This document shows positions 16,889-25,509 of a DNA stretch of 64,000 bases, piece by piece (position 1 is the first letter of the stretch; each line of letters begins with the position of its first letter). The DNA lies in contig NZ_JAIUMR010000005.1 of the NCBI RefSeq assembly GCF_022565475.1, positions 62,001 through 126,000 of the forward strand. The letters are read 5' to 3'. This DNA comes from Aliidiomarina sp. Lineage in GTDB: Bacteria > Pseudomonadota > Gammaproteobacteria > Enterobacterales > Alteromonadaceae. Below the pieces are notes generated by a model, which saw nothing but the letters and a program-made list of their open reading frames with translations, searched no databases and was not told the origin of the DNA. Position numbers and translations under genes: made by a program.

Positions 16889-18262
16889 TTAGATAAAATT
16901 GAGCGCCTCAGCCAAGTTCTTCACACCATGAATTTCTATACCTGCAGGTGCTGATTTAGGCACATTGCTGGCTGGTACAATGGCTTTCTTAAAACCATGT
17001 TTAGCGGCTTCGCTGATACGCTCAGAGCCATTGGGTACAGGGCGAATTTCGCCAGAAAGACCGACTTCACCGAAGATCATCATGTCCTTGGGAACCTGAA
17101 TTTCCCGAAAGCTCGAGACGATAGCAAGTAAAATAGCTAAATCAGCGCTCGTTTCTGCAACTTTGACGCCACCGACGACATTGACGAAGACGTCATAATC
17201 ACCCAGCATCAAGCCACCATGGCGATGGAGCACAGCTAGCAGCAAGGCTAAACGATTTTGCTCCGCACCAACCGCGACCCGGCGTGGATTTGATAGTTGC
17301 GATTGATCGACAAGGGCTTGAATTTCGACCAATAAAGGCCGTGTGCCCTCCCACAGTGTTAAGACAACAGAGCCGCAACCATGCTCCTCATTGCGACTGA
17401 GAAAAATCGCTGAAGGATTTTTTACTTCTTTTAGGCCCTCGCTTAGCATGGCAAAAACACCGAGCTCGTTGACTGCCCCAAACCGGTTTTTGGTACCGCG
17501 TAGTGTTCGATAACGTGAGTCGGATTCACCATCGAGAATGACTGAACAGTCAATGCAATGCTCGAGAACCTTCGGGCCAGCAAGGGAACCGTCTTTGGTG
17601 ACATGACCAACCATGATAATAGCGACGTTATGTTGTTTCGCATAGCGGGTCAGAAAGGCAGCGGTTTCGCGGACCTGTGAGACACTTCCGGGTGCTGATT
17701 GGATGTCGCTTAAATGCATGACCTGAATCGAGTCAATGACCATGATTTTCGGTTTTTCCTGATCGGCTAACTGGCAGATCACTTCTACGGAAGTTTCTGC
17801 TAACATGCGCAACTTATCTGTGGGTAACTGCAACCGTTGCGCACGCATAGCGACCTGTTGCAGAGACTCTTCACCCGTTACGTACAATGCTGGCATAGTG
17901 GCCGCTAACTTACACATGATTTGTAGGAGCAGGGTGCTTTTACCGGCACCGGGTGAGCCGCCGATTAGAATCGCCGAGCCGGGTACAATACCACCCCCCA
18001 AGACGCGGTCGAATTCGGCGAAGCTACTCGAAAACCGTGGCACAGCTTGTAAGTCGATTTCATTGAGCGTTTGTACTTTGGCGTCGACGAAGCCGGCAAA
18101 TCCGCTGCGTGACGCAGAGCTCGAGCGACTGGTCGCACTGCCAAGGCGCACTTCGGAAATGGTATTCCAAGCCGAGCATTCGGAACACTGCCCCTGCCAA
18201 CGCGGAAAATCAGCACCACAATCGGTACATACGTATGCTGTTTTTTGTCGACTTTTTGCCAT
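16889..18262 (-). CDS. radA: DNA repair protein RadA
   Basis: A 457-residue RadA (Sms), which drives branch migration in recombination. The N-terminal zinc finger has C12, C15, C26 and C29. The RecA-like ATPase has Walker A GGSPGAGKST at 101-110, the RadA-specific KNRFG motif at 258-262, and the C-terminal domain is Lon-protease-like (GGVKVAETSADLAILLAIVSS) without the catalytic Ser. In E. coli radA follows serB; here they are about 2.5 kb apart with a corrinoid importer inserted between. It is divergent from the btuF-like gene, with a short shared promoter region. Confidence 0.97.
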   Translation of the reverse strand: MAKSRQKTAYVCTDCGADFPRWQGQCSECSAWNTISEVRLGSATSRSSSASRSGFAGFVDAKVQTLNEIDLQAVPRFSSSFAEFDRVLGGGIVPGSAILIGGSPGAGKSTLLLQIMCKLAATMPALYVTGEESLQQVAMRAQRLQLPTDKLRMLAETSVEVICQLADQEKPKIMVIDSIQVMHLSDIQSAPGSVSQVRETAAFLTRYAKQHNVAIIMVGHVTKDGSLAGPKVLEHCIDCSVILDGESDSRYRTLRGTKNRFGAVNELGVFAMLSEGLKEVKNPSAIFLSRNEEHGCGSVVLTLWEGTRPLLVEIQALVDQSQLSNPRRVAVGAEQNRLALLLAVLHRHGGLMLGDYDVFVNVVGGVKVAETSADLAILLAIVSSFREIQVPKDMMIFGEVGLSGEIRPVPNGSERISEAAKHGFKKAIVPASNVPKSAPAGIEIHGVKNLAEALNFI

Positions 18263-18338
18263 GCGACAATCCTATCGATGAAGTGGTAAATTAATGACAA
18301 CGATGATTGCAAACTTACCTCGGGAAAGGAAGCTGGTT

Positions 18339-19160
18339 TTGCGTGTAACTAGACTGTTTTTAATGTTGGCTTGGGCTTTAATGCTCCTATCCCTGTCAAA
18401 GTGGATGCTCGCGGAGAGTCGAGCGGCAGACGCATGGCCACGGTTGACGTCGCTAAATTTATGTCTTGACCAATATCTCGTTGCACAAATACCGAATGCG
18501 CAATCACTACAAACAGTTGAAGCTCACCAAGGCCGCATCGAACGCATTTTGCGTTTTGCGCCAGAATTAGTTGTTGCCACTGAGTTCTCCTCACCGTTGC
18601 TGGTTCACTACTTAAAAAATCACGGGCTTGACGTCCAGATTCTTGCTGAGCCGTCATCGATTGCTGCTGTTTCCGCTTTACAGCAACAACTGCAACACTT
18701 ACTTTCACTCGATGGTATGACGGTCAGCGCGTTAGATAGACTTTTTGACTTGCAACCACTGCAAGGGAAGCGGCTACTTTGGTTTCAAGAAAATAATTTA
18801 TCGTTCGGTGCTGACACGTTGTTTACCGAGGTGATTGACCAGCTTGGTGGTGAGAACGTCGCCGCTCAGCAAGGTTCAGGATTAGTGCGGTTTAACCTCG
18901 AAGACTTGTGGTTATTGCGGCCCGATATCGTGATCATGGAAGCGAGTATAATGGCGGACACTGCGGCAGATGTAATCGAGAATACCGATTTTGCATTGGC
19001 CCAAACGGGCGCATACCATCGCGCTTTTCAGCAATATATTGAGCAACCACAGGTGCGCGTGTTGATCCTACCGCGAACGATGATGGGCTGCTTTAGCTAT
19101 CAGCTCCCAGAATTTGTTCACCACATCAGCGCAATATTGGGAGGTGAGGGCAATGACTAA
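18339..19160 (+). CDS. btuF: Periplasmic substrate-binding protein of a BtuF/FecB-type ABC importer
   Basis: About 273 residues. The longest frame starts at ATG 18294, with no ribosome site and a long charged N-region. The TTG at 18339 has AAAGGAAG six bases upstream and gives a normal signal peptide (MRVTRLFLMLAWALMLLSLS), so I prefer it. The mature part has the class III binding-protein fold: first lobe beginning RLTSLNLCLDQYLV, a rigid linking helix near the centre, and a second lobe with LWLLRPDIVIMEAS. Adjacent BtuC- and BtuD-like genes and a BtuB-like receptor 6 kb away make cobalamin or another corrinoid the likely ligand; an iron-siderophore ligand remains possible. Its stop overlaps the permease start by 8 bases. 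Confidence 0.8.
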   Translation: MRVTRLFLMLAWALMLLSLSKWMLAESRAADAWPRLTSLNLCLDQYLVAQIPNAQSLQTVEAHQGRIERILRFAPELVVATEFSSPLLVHYLKNHGLDVQILAEPSSIAAVSALQQQLQHLLSLDGMTVSALDRLFDLQPLQGKRLLWFQENNLSFGADTLFTEVIDQLGGENVAAQQGSGLVRFNLEDLWLLRPDIVIMEASIMADTAADVIENTDFALAQTGAYHRAFQQYIEQPQVRVLILPRTMMGCFSYQLPEFVHHISAILGGEGND

Positions 19161-20148
19161 TCTCACCCGTCACCGGCTCGTCTTGGCCGGACTCATTGCG
19201 GTGTTGCTCGTGTTTGGTGTCAATGTCGGTAGCAGTGGCATTACCCTTTTAGACCTGCGCGCAGAATCCACACAAGCAGAGTTTGCTGCTGTCATATTGT
19301 TTGAAATCCGGCTGCCACGACTGTTCCTCGCCGCGCTCGTTGGTGCAGCACTTGGTTTAGCTGGAGCTGCGATTCAAGGGCTTCTCCGCAACCCACTGGC
19401 TGAGCCGGGAATTCTTGGCGTCTCATCCGGAGGCGCAGCCGCTGCTGTCATCGCACTCTATTTTGGCTTTGCCGCATGGCATAGTTTTGCCTTACCTGTC
19501 TTCGCTATGTTCGGCAGTGGACTGGCGTTATTCGTCATTCTCTGGATTGCTGGGATCAAGGCACCGGTAACAAGCATAATTCTTGCTGGCATAGCAGTCA
19601 CGTCGTTTTGTGGTGGTGTCATCGCGTTGGCGTTAAGTTTTGCCGCCAATCCATTTGCCTTCCAAGAAATTAGCTATTGGCTCTTAGGTTCGTTTGTCGG
19701 GCGAGACCTGCAACATATCTATATGTTGCTACCGGGATTTATCATGGGTGCGAGCTTATTGCTTTATTCACGCCATTATTTGCTCAGTTTGACTTTAGGT
19801 GAAAATGTGGCAGCGAGTATGGGGTTCTCCCATCGACGCCAACGTCTTGTCGTACTGATTGGCTTGGCTTTAACCACGGGAAGTGCTGTTGCGGTCACCG
19901 GAATTATTGGCTTTGTTGGATTAATTGTACCGCACATCGTCAGGCCGTTTGTGCGCAATCGTCCTGATTACTTGCTGGTAAGTTCGGCGCTAGCGGGCTC
20001 ATGCCTCGTTCTACTTCTCGATCTCCTTGTGCAAGTGTTACCAACCGGGCCCGAATTACAGGTTGGTTCGTTAGCGGCACTTCTAGGTGGACCGTTTTTC
20101 TTGTTTTTACTCATGAAGAATATCGTCAGAGGGGATATATGGCGTTAA
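19153..20148 (+). CDS. btuC: BtuC/FecCD-family ABC transporter permease
   Basis: A 331-residue permease from the ATG at 19153, preceded by GGGAGGTGAGG; upstream in-frame codons lie inside the btuF-like gene. About ten hydrophobic segments are visible. The family core GAALGLAGAAIQGLLRNPLAEPGILGVSSGG (about 67-97) and the coupling-helix region VTGIIGFVGLIVPHIVR (about 250-266) are clear. It forms the homodimeric channel of the importer. It overlaps the btuF-like gene by 8 bases and the ATPase gene by 10, so the three are one operon. The absence of an NRxxRNPL-type siderophore variant does not settle the ligand. Confidence 0.88.
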   Translation: MTNLTRHRLVLAGLIAVLLVFGVNVGSSGITLLDLRAESTQAEFAAVILFEIRLPRLFLAALVGAALGLAGAAIQGLLRNPLAEPGILGVSSGGAAAAVIALYFGFAAWHSFALPVFAMFGSGLALFVILWIAGIKAPVTSIILAGIAVTSFCGGVIALALSFAANPFAFQEISYWLLGSFVGRDLQHIYMLLPGFIMGASLLLYSRHYLLSLTLGENVAASMGFSHRRQRLVVLIGLALTTGSAVAVTGIIGFVGLIVPHIVRPFVRNRPDYLLVSSALAGSCLVLLLDLLVQVLPTGPELQVGSLAALLGGPFFLFLLMKNIVRGDIWR

Positions 20149-20828
20149 AACTTGAGCAGGTCAGCTTTGCCTATCGAGCGGACGAACCAGTTCTGCGTGA
20201 TATATCAAGCCTTATCCATGCGGGAAAGCTGACTGCAATCATTGGTGAGAATGGCAGCGGGAAGTCGACACTGATGAACTTGATCGCCGGTATCTCGAAG
20301 CCGACAGCTGGGCGGATCGTTAGGCCATCGAGCGACTTCGCATCGATTGGCTATCTGGGACAAAACGAACAACCAAGCTGGGCACTATCGGCAACTGATT
20401 TAGTCGCCATCGGCCTCTTGTCGCAGCGAAATGTCGATCAAAATCAGGCCCATCAGCGGGTGACGCAAGTGCTTGAGCAAGTGGATTGTGCGCATCTGGC
20501 ACAACGTTCTATTGCGCAAATCTCCGCAGGTGAATTACAGCGCTTACAGCTTGCTCGGGCGCTGGTGGCCGAGCAAGCGGTGATATTAGCCGATGAGCCA
20601 ACTGCGGCACTGGATTTGCGTCATCAAGGGTCAATTATGCGCTTGCTGCGAGAGCAAGCGGATAACGGGAAAGTCGTTGTCGTCGTGCTGCATGATCTGC
20701 AACTGGTGCAGACCTGGTGCGATGATGTCGTTGTCCTGAAGGCAGGTCGCGTGCATCAGCAAGGAAGGGTGGACGAGATATTGAATGCCGATCTCGTGCG
20801 CCAAGTCTTTGGGGTGTCTGACTTTTAA
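20139..20828 (+). CDS. btuD: ABC transporter ATP-binding protein, BtuD/FecE type
   Basis: A 229-residue ATPase from the ATG at 20139 with AGAGGGGA upstream; the open frame extends to 20001 but that part overlaps the permease. Walker A is GENGSGKST at 36-44, the signature is ISAGELQR (variant of LSGGQ), Walker B is VILADEPTAALD, and the switch His lies in VLHDLQ. It powers the BtuC-like permease. It is convergent with serB, their stop codons overlapping by 4 bases, with no terminator between them. Confidence 0.88.
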   Translation: MALKLEQVSFAYRADEPVLRDISSLIHAGKLTAIIGENGSGKSTLMNLIAGISKPTAGRIVRPSSDFASIGYLGQNEQPSWALSATDLVAIGLLSQRNVDQNQAHQRVTQVLEQVDCAHLAQRSIAQISAGELQRLQLARALVAEQAVILADEPTAALDLRHQGSIMRLLREQADNGKVVVVVLHDLQLVQTWCDDVVVLKAGRVHQQGRVDEILNADLVRQVFGVSDF

Positions 20829-21484
20829 TTGGACTCGTTGGTTAAAAATGGAATTAACTGATCGAGTCGTTCTTGCAAAGAAATATCGGCGACCTTGATT
20901 AAAGCTGCTTTACCGTTAAAGGCAACACCAAGCCCAGCAGCGGTTAACATGGGAATATCATTGGCACCATCACCGATGGCAATAACTTGGCGACTATCAA
21001 AGCCATATTGGTTACGTAACGCATTGAGGTAATTTGCTTTTGCTTCCGCATCGATGATTTCGCCGAGCACTTTCCCTGTCAGCTTACCGGCTTTCACTTC
21101 TAGTGAGTTACAGGCAACGAAGTCAACGCCCCAACGCATGGCAACTTGATCGGCAAACCAAGTGAACCCGCCAGATAAAATAGCAATTTTCCATCGTTTG
21201 CTACGAAAAAATTGAATCAGCTCATCTGCTCCCGGAGACACACGGACTTGGTCAACTAACGCGAAAATATCGTTTTCTTGGATGCCTTCAAGGTAAGCGA
21301 CGCGTTCGAATAGGGCTGCTTTAAAGTCCAGTTCACCCTGCATGGCTCGTTCAGTGATGGCCGCGACATCGTGACTACTACCATTGAGTGTCGCTAGTGT
21401 ATCGATACTTTCCATCTGAATCAGGGTCGAATCGAGATCGAAGACCACGAGACCAGGCTGATTAATATCCGGTAATTGTTGCAT
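20825..21484 (-). CDS. serB: Phosphoserine phosphatase SerB, short form
   Basis: A HAD-superfamily phosphatase for the last step of serine synthesis. Motif I is DLDSTLI (nucleophile D16, acid/base D18 from the chosen start), motif II SGGF, and motif IV GDGANDIPM. I use the ATG at 21484, which has AGGA just upstream; a GTG at 21511 would add nine residues without a ribosome site. At about 219 residues it lacks the N-terminal extension of the 322-residue E. coli enzyme. It is divergent from ytjB, the arrangement also seen in E. coli (serB/smp). Confidence 0.93.
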   Translation of the reverse strand: MQQLPDINQPGLVVFDLDSTLIQMESIDTLATLNGSSHDVAAITERAMQGELDFKAALFERVAYLEGIQENDIFALVDQVRVSPGADELIQFFRSKRWKIAILSGGFTWFADQVAMRWGVDFVACNSLEVKAGKLTGKVLGEIIDAEAKANYLNALRNQYGFDSRQVIAIGDGANDIPMLTAAGLGVAFNGKAALIKVADISLQERLDQLIPFLTNESN

Positions 21485-21558
21485 AAAGTCCTGACGCTCC
21501 CAAAGTTTCACTTACCGAACCGATTGCGCGGCACTCGCGCTTACGCTAAAGTTTCGTT

Positions 21559-22212
21559 ATGAACTTAGCACATCATCCTACTCATGAACTATCAAAACGA
21601 CCTTGGTTTGTTCCTGGCGAGCAAGTCTATCGCCGCGTCGTTTTGTTTGTCATTGCCGCAATCTTACTCTTCATTATTGCTAATGTTTGGCTCCAAGCCA
21701 ATAAAAAAGGTGAGGAAGTCATTGTTGCCCACACAGAAAATTTGGCGAAAGTCATCCTAGCGCAAGCGGAACATGAAGCACGTGTTTGGTTTTTAAATGG
21801 TAACCAGGAGGGTCTGCAGAGTTTAGCGAATCACTTGCAACAACAAGACGCTATTCTTGAAGTGAGCATTCAAGACGATCTCGGCCGCAATGTGGTGCGG
21901 GCAGGTCACGATTTGCCAGTGCATGAGTTTTTGCGACAATTACCGGACAGCATGTGGGCGGTTCCTATGGTCGCCCCCGTCTATGATCGCAGCAATGGCG
22001 TGTCGCATTTGTTGGGGTTTGTGCGGATTACGTTTGACTATGAGCGCATTACCGCGCAATCGCGACCCTATCATCGCATCGCCGGCCGCCAACAATTAGT
22101 TGGTCTTGCCATGTCCTTCGTGGCCGGTGTATTGGTCACGTTTGGTGTGTTGCGTCGACGTCGAGCGCTGGTTTCACCTGTTGCGGCGGTCGAAAATACA
22201 AATTACCAATGA
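21559..22212 (+). CDS. ytjB: AhpA/YtjB (Smp) family membrane protein
   Basis: A 217-residue inner-membrane protein. One membrane segment lies at about 26-46 (VVLFVIAAILLFIIANVWLQ) and a second at about 180-200, enclosing a periplasmic domain of about 130 residues; a basic RRRR stretch follows the second. The divergent pairing with serB is the same as E. coli ytjB (smp), supporting the family call. No enzymatic motif is visible and the function is not known. It overlaps the next gene by 4 bases (ATGA). Confidence 0.8.
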   Translation: MNLAHHPTHELSKRPWFVPGEQVYRRVVLFVIAAILLFIIANVWLQANKKGEEVIVAHTENLAKVILAQAEHEARVWFLNGNQEGLQSLANHLQQQDAILEVSIQDDLGRNVVRAGHDLPVHEFLRQLPDSMWAVPMVAPVYDRSNGVSHLLGFVRITFDYERITAQSRPYHRIAGRQQLVGLAMSFVAGVLVTFGVLRRRRALVSPVAAVENTNYQ

Positions 22213-22946
22213 GTTTAATTGATTTATTTCCATCCTATTCCCCAGCGGCGGTGGATTTAACCGATTCCCATTGTCACCTTGATTTTTCTGATTTTGATGA
22301 CGATCGCGATATCGTGATGCAGCGCGCTATGGCTCGCGGTGTTCAGCGGTTTTTGGTGCCTGGAGTCAAATCAGCGACGTGGCCGCGGCTCGCGCAACTG
22401 CGGCAACAATACGCGTCTTGGCAGATAGCCTTTGGTTTACACCCTTACTTCATCGAGCAGCATGGTGAGAGTGACCTTGAACAATTGCCTCATTGGCTGC
22501 AACAGGGCGCCATTGCCGTGGGGGAAATTGGCTTAGATGCACATGTCGGTGATATGGCGAAACAAAAGCGTCTGTTTGACGCACAATTAATGATTGCGGC
22601 TGAGTTCCGACTGCCCGTTATTCTCCATCATCGAAAAACCTTAGACACTATGCTGCCGCTCGTTCGCAAAGCGACTATTTGTGGTGGTATTGTTCATGCC
22701 TTTTCGGGCAGCTATCAGCAAGCGATGGCATGGATTGAGTTAGGTTTTCGCCTCGGTGTCGGGGGTGTCATTACGTATCCACGGGCACAAAAAACACGCC
22801 AAACCATTGCCCGTTTGCCAGCACAAAGTCTGGTTTTGGAAACGGATAGCCCTGATATGCCGCTATGTGGTTTTCAGGGGCAACGCAATGAGCCAGAGCG
22901 GGTGCGTCTAGTGTACGATGCATTACGCACGCTACGTAATGAATAA
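22209..22946 (+). CDS. yjjV: TatD-family metal-dependent hydrolase, YjjV-like
   Basis: A 245-residue TIM-barrel hydrolase. Metal ligands are visible as DSHCHLDF (about 19-26), the Glu in VGEIGLDAH, His in PVILHHRKT, His in IVHAFSGS and Asp in LETDSPDMPL. The GFQGQRNEPE segment near the C-terminus matches E. coli YjjV rather than TatD itself. The family includes 3'-5' DNA/RNA exonucleases and D-aminoacyl-tRNA deacylase-like activities; the YjjV substrate is unsettled. It starts inside the stop of ytjB, so the two are coupled. Confidence 0.9.
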   Translation: MSLIDLFPSYSPAAVDLTDSHCHLDFSDFDDDRDIVMQRAMARGVQRFLVPGVKSATWPRLAQLRQQYASWQIAFGLHPYFIEQHGESDLEQLPHWLQQGAIAVGEIGLDAHVGDMAKQKRLFDAQLMIAAEFRLPVILHHRKTLDTMLPLVRKATICGGIVHAFSGSYQQAMAWIELGFRLGVGGVITYPRAQKTRQTIARLPAQSLVLETDSPDMPLCGFQGQRNEPERVRLVYDALRTLRNE

Positions 22947-23043
22947 ATTGGTCAGGTGACGAGGGAATTTACTCTGCGTCATTGCTATCAATTCGTTATA
23001 CTTAGCGACATCCATTTGCGTCGACAACAATTTCTGGTGATCT

Positions 23044-23673
23044 ATGACTTTACACGTAATCAAACACCCTCTAGTTCAGCACAAACTCGGCTTAATGCGT
23101 GCCCAAGACATTAGTACCAAAGCATTTCGCGAGCTGGCCAACGAGTTAGGCAACCTACTGACCTATGAGGCAACTAAAGATTTGCAGTTGGAAATGCACC
23201 AAATTCAAAGTTGGAGCGGGGATACGATTGAAGTTGAGCAGATTAAAGGTAAGAAGATTACTATTGTGCCGATTTTACGTGCAGGTCTTGGTATGCTCGA
23301 CGGCGTCCAGCAATTGATTCCCAGTGCAAAGGTCAGTGTGGTCGGGCTCTACCGCGACGAAACGACCCTAGAGCCAGTTCCCTACTATGAAAAATTCGCC
23401 AGTAATCTTGATGAGCGTACAGCGTTGGTTGTCGACCCTATGTTAGCGACTGGCGGCACCATGGTCGCTACGCTCGACATGTTAAAAAAGCATGGCTGTA
23501 AAGCGATCCGCGTGTTAGTGCTGGTTGCTGCGCCAGAAGGTGTAAAGCGGGTTCTCGAAGCGCACCCTGACATTACTATATATGCGGCGTCTCTTGATCA
23601 GCGCTTGAATGAGCATGGCTATATTTTACCCGGCCTCGGCGACGCTGGTGACAAGATCTTTGGTACTAAATAA
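23044..23673 (+). CDS. upp: Uracil phosphoribosyltransferase
   Basis: A 209-residue enzyme that converts uracil and PRPP to UMP in pyrimidine salvage. The PRPP-binding loop is [12 protein letters not shown], the uracil-binding C-terminal region [17 protein letters not shown] is exact for the family, and PILRAGLGM lies at the centre. Length matches E. coli Upp (208). A candidate -10 (TATACT, 22997-23002) precedes it. uraA, the usual partner permease, is not present; the next gene is ettA. Confidence 0.97.
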   Translation: MTLHVIKHPLVQHKLGLMRAQDISTKAFRELANELGNLLTYEATKDLQLEMHQIQSWSGDTIEVEQIKGKKITIVPILRAGLGMLDGVQQLIPSAKVSVVGLYRDETTLEPVPYYEKFASNLDERTALVVDPMLATGGTMVATLDMLKKHGCKAIRVLVLVAAPEGVKRVLEAHPDITIYAASLDQRLNEHGYILPGLGDAGDKIFGTK

Positions 23674-23725
23674 TATGCTACACTCCCGCTTTTGGTGAGT
23701 TGTTTTTGGAAGGAATGAAAAGATA

Positions 23726-25393
23726 ATGGCTCAGTATATCTACAGCATGTTGCGCGTTAGCAAAGTGGTTCCGCCGAAGCGCACAATTTTGAAAGATATT
23801 TCGTTAAGTTTTTTCCCGGGAGCCAAAATTGGTGTACTCGGTCTCAATGGCGCAGGTAAGTCAACGTTATTGCGAATTATGGCCGGTGTTGACACTGAAT
23901 TTGAAGGTGAAGCGCGCCCCCAAACCGGCATTAAAATTGGTTATTTGCCGCAAGAGCCGCAACTGGATCCGAATCAAACGGTTCGTGAAGCGGTTGAAGA
24001 AGCCTTGGCGGACGTAAAGAACGCACTGACCGAGCTCGACGCGGTTTATGCTGCGTACGCGGAAGAAGATGCCGACTTTGACGCGTTAGCCAAACGCCAA
24101 GGTGAACTGGAAGCGATTTTACAAGCGCACGACGGCCACAACCTCGACAACGCACTCGAGCGTGCTGCAGACGCACTGCGTTTACCGCCTTGGGATGCAA
24201 AAATTGAACATTTATCGGGTGGTGAGCGCCGGCGCGTCGCGATTTGTCGGTTATTGTTAGAAAAACCAGACATGTTGCTTCTCGACGAACCGACAAACCA
24301 CCTTGACGCCGAATCTGTGGCGTGGCTCGAACGCTTCCTCCATGACTATGAAGGCACCGTTGTGGCCATTACCCACGACCGTTATTTCCTTGATAACGTG
24401 GCAGGCTGGATTCTTGAACTCGACCGTGGTTATGGCATTCCATGGGAGGGGAATTACTCAAGTTGGCTGGAACAGAAAGAAGCTCGTTTAGAACATGAAG
24501 AACGTTCGGAAGCGGCGCGCCAGAAGTCAATTAAGAAAGAGCTGGAGTGGGTTCGGCAAAACCCGAAAGGGCGTCAGGCGAAGAGTAAAGCGCGTCTTAA
24601 TCGCTTTGAAGAACTGCAGTCCGGTGATTATCAAGAACGCAACGAAACGAATGAGCTTTATATTCCGCCGGGGCCTCGCCTTGGCGACAAAGTTCTAGAA
24701 GTGAATGGGTTGAAAAAGAGCTATGGCGACCGAGTCTTAATTGACGACTTAAGCTTTAGCATGCCGAAAGGGGCAATTGTTGGGATTATCGGTCCAAACG
24801 GCGCGGGTAAATCGACGCTGTTTCGGATGATCTCCGGCAAAGAGCAGCCTGACGCCGGCACGATTGAAGTTGGCGAGACGGTGCATTTAGCTTCGGTAGA
24901 TCAGTTCCGTGACGATATGGACGCCAAAAAAACGGTTTGGGAAGAAGTTTCCGATGGCCAGGATATCCTGCGCATTGGTACCTATGAAATTCCGAGCCGA
25001 GCTTATGTCGGTCGTTTTAATTTCCGGGGTAATGACCAGCAAAAACGCATTGGTGAATTGTCTGGTGGTGAACGCAACCGCGTCCATTTAGCAAAATTAT
25101 TAAAAGCAGGCGGCAACCTGCTGTTACTCGATGAGCCGACCAACGATCTTGACGTGGAAACGTTACGTGCGCTTGAAGAAGCTTTGCTGGAGTTCCCGGG
25201 CGCGGCGCTGGTCATCTCGCATGACCGCTGGTTCCTTGACCGCATTGCAACGCATATCCTTGATTACCGTGATGAAGGTAAAGTGACTTTCTATGAAGGT
25301 AACTACTCGGAATATGAAGACTACATGAAGAAAACATTTGGCTCTGATGCGATGGAGCCACACCGAGTGAAATATAAGAAAATCACTAAGTAA
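23726..25393 (+). CDS. ettA: Energy-dependent translational throttle protein EttA
   Basis: A 555-residue ABC-F protein with two ATPase cassettes and no membrane domain. Walker A motifs are GLNGAGKST (first half) and GPNGAGKST (second), signatures LSGGERRR and LSGGERNR, each followed by LLLDEPTNHLD or LLLDEPTNDLD. The linker between cassettes holds the P-site tRNA interaction motif; the arm region (about 90-150) is present. EttA binds the ribosomal E site and gates entry into elongation according to ATP/ADP. It lies in the E. coli radA/serB neighbourhood as well. GGAAGGA precedes the ATG and a terminator follows. Confidence 0.97.
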   Translation: MAQYIYSMLRVSKVVPPKRTILKDISLSFFPGAKIGVLGLNGAGKSTLLRIMAGVDTEFEGEARPQTGIKIGYLPQEPQLDPNQTVREAVEEALADVKNALTELDAVYAAYAEEDADFDALAKRQGELEAILQAHDGHNLDNALERAADALRLPPWDAKIEHLSGGERRRVAICRLLLEKPDMLLLDEPTNHLDAESVAWLERFLHDYEGTVVAITHDRYFLDNVAGWILELDRGYGIPWEGNYSSWLEQKEARLEHEERSEAARQKSIKKELEWVRQNPKGRQAKSKARLNRFEELQSGDYQERNETNELYIPPGPRLGDKVLEVNGLKKSYGDRVLIDDLSFSMPKGAIVGIIGPNGAGKSTLFRMISGKEQPDAGTIEVGETVHLASVDQFRDDMDAKKTVWEEVSDGQDILRIGTYEIPSRAYVGRFNFRGNDQQKRIGELSGGERNRVHLAKLLKAGGNLLLLDEPTNDLDVETLRALEEALLEFPGAALVISHDRWFLDRIATHILDYRDEGKVTFYEGNYSEYEDYMKKTFGSDAMEPHRVKYKKITK

Positions 25394-25407
25394 CTGGTTG
25401 ATTGAAA

Positions 25408-25440
25408 AAGCCAGGACTCTTAAAGGTTCTGGCTTTTTTT
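25408..25440 (+). terminator. Intrinsic terminator after ettA
   Basis: AAGCCAGGAC pairs with GTTCTGGCTT (one G-T pair) around an 8-base loop, followed by seven T. The remaining 69 bases before the receptor gene are too short to hold a cobalamin riboswitch. Confidence 0.85.
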
Positions 25441-25509
25441 AAACCGACGCTCGGCATTGAAGAAAATAACAATTAACGTTTCTGCGACACCATAATTGGG
25501 GGCTGTTTT

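Noticed and set aside
25441..25509. Cobalamin riboswitch before the BtuB-like gene
   Set aside because: Only about 70 bases separate the preceding terminator from the start, too short for that RNA, and no B12-box-like sequence was seen.
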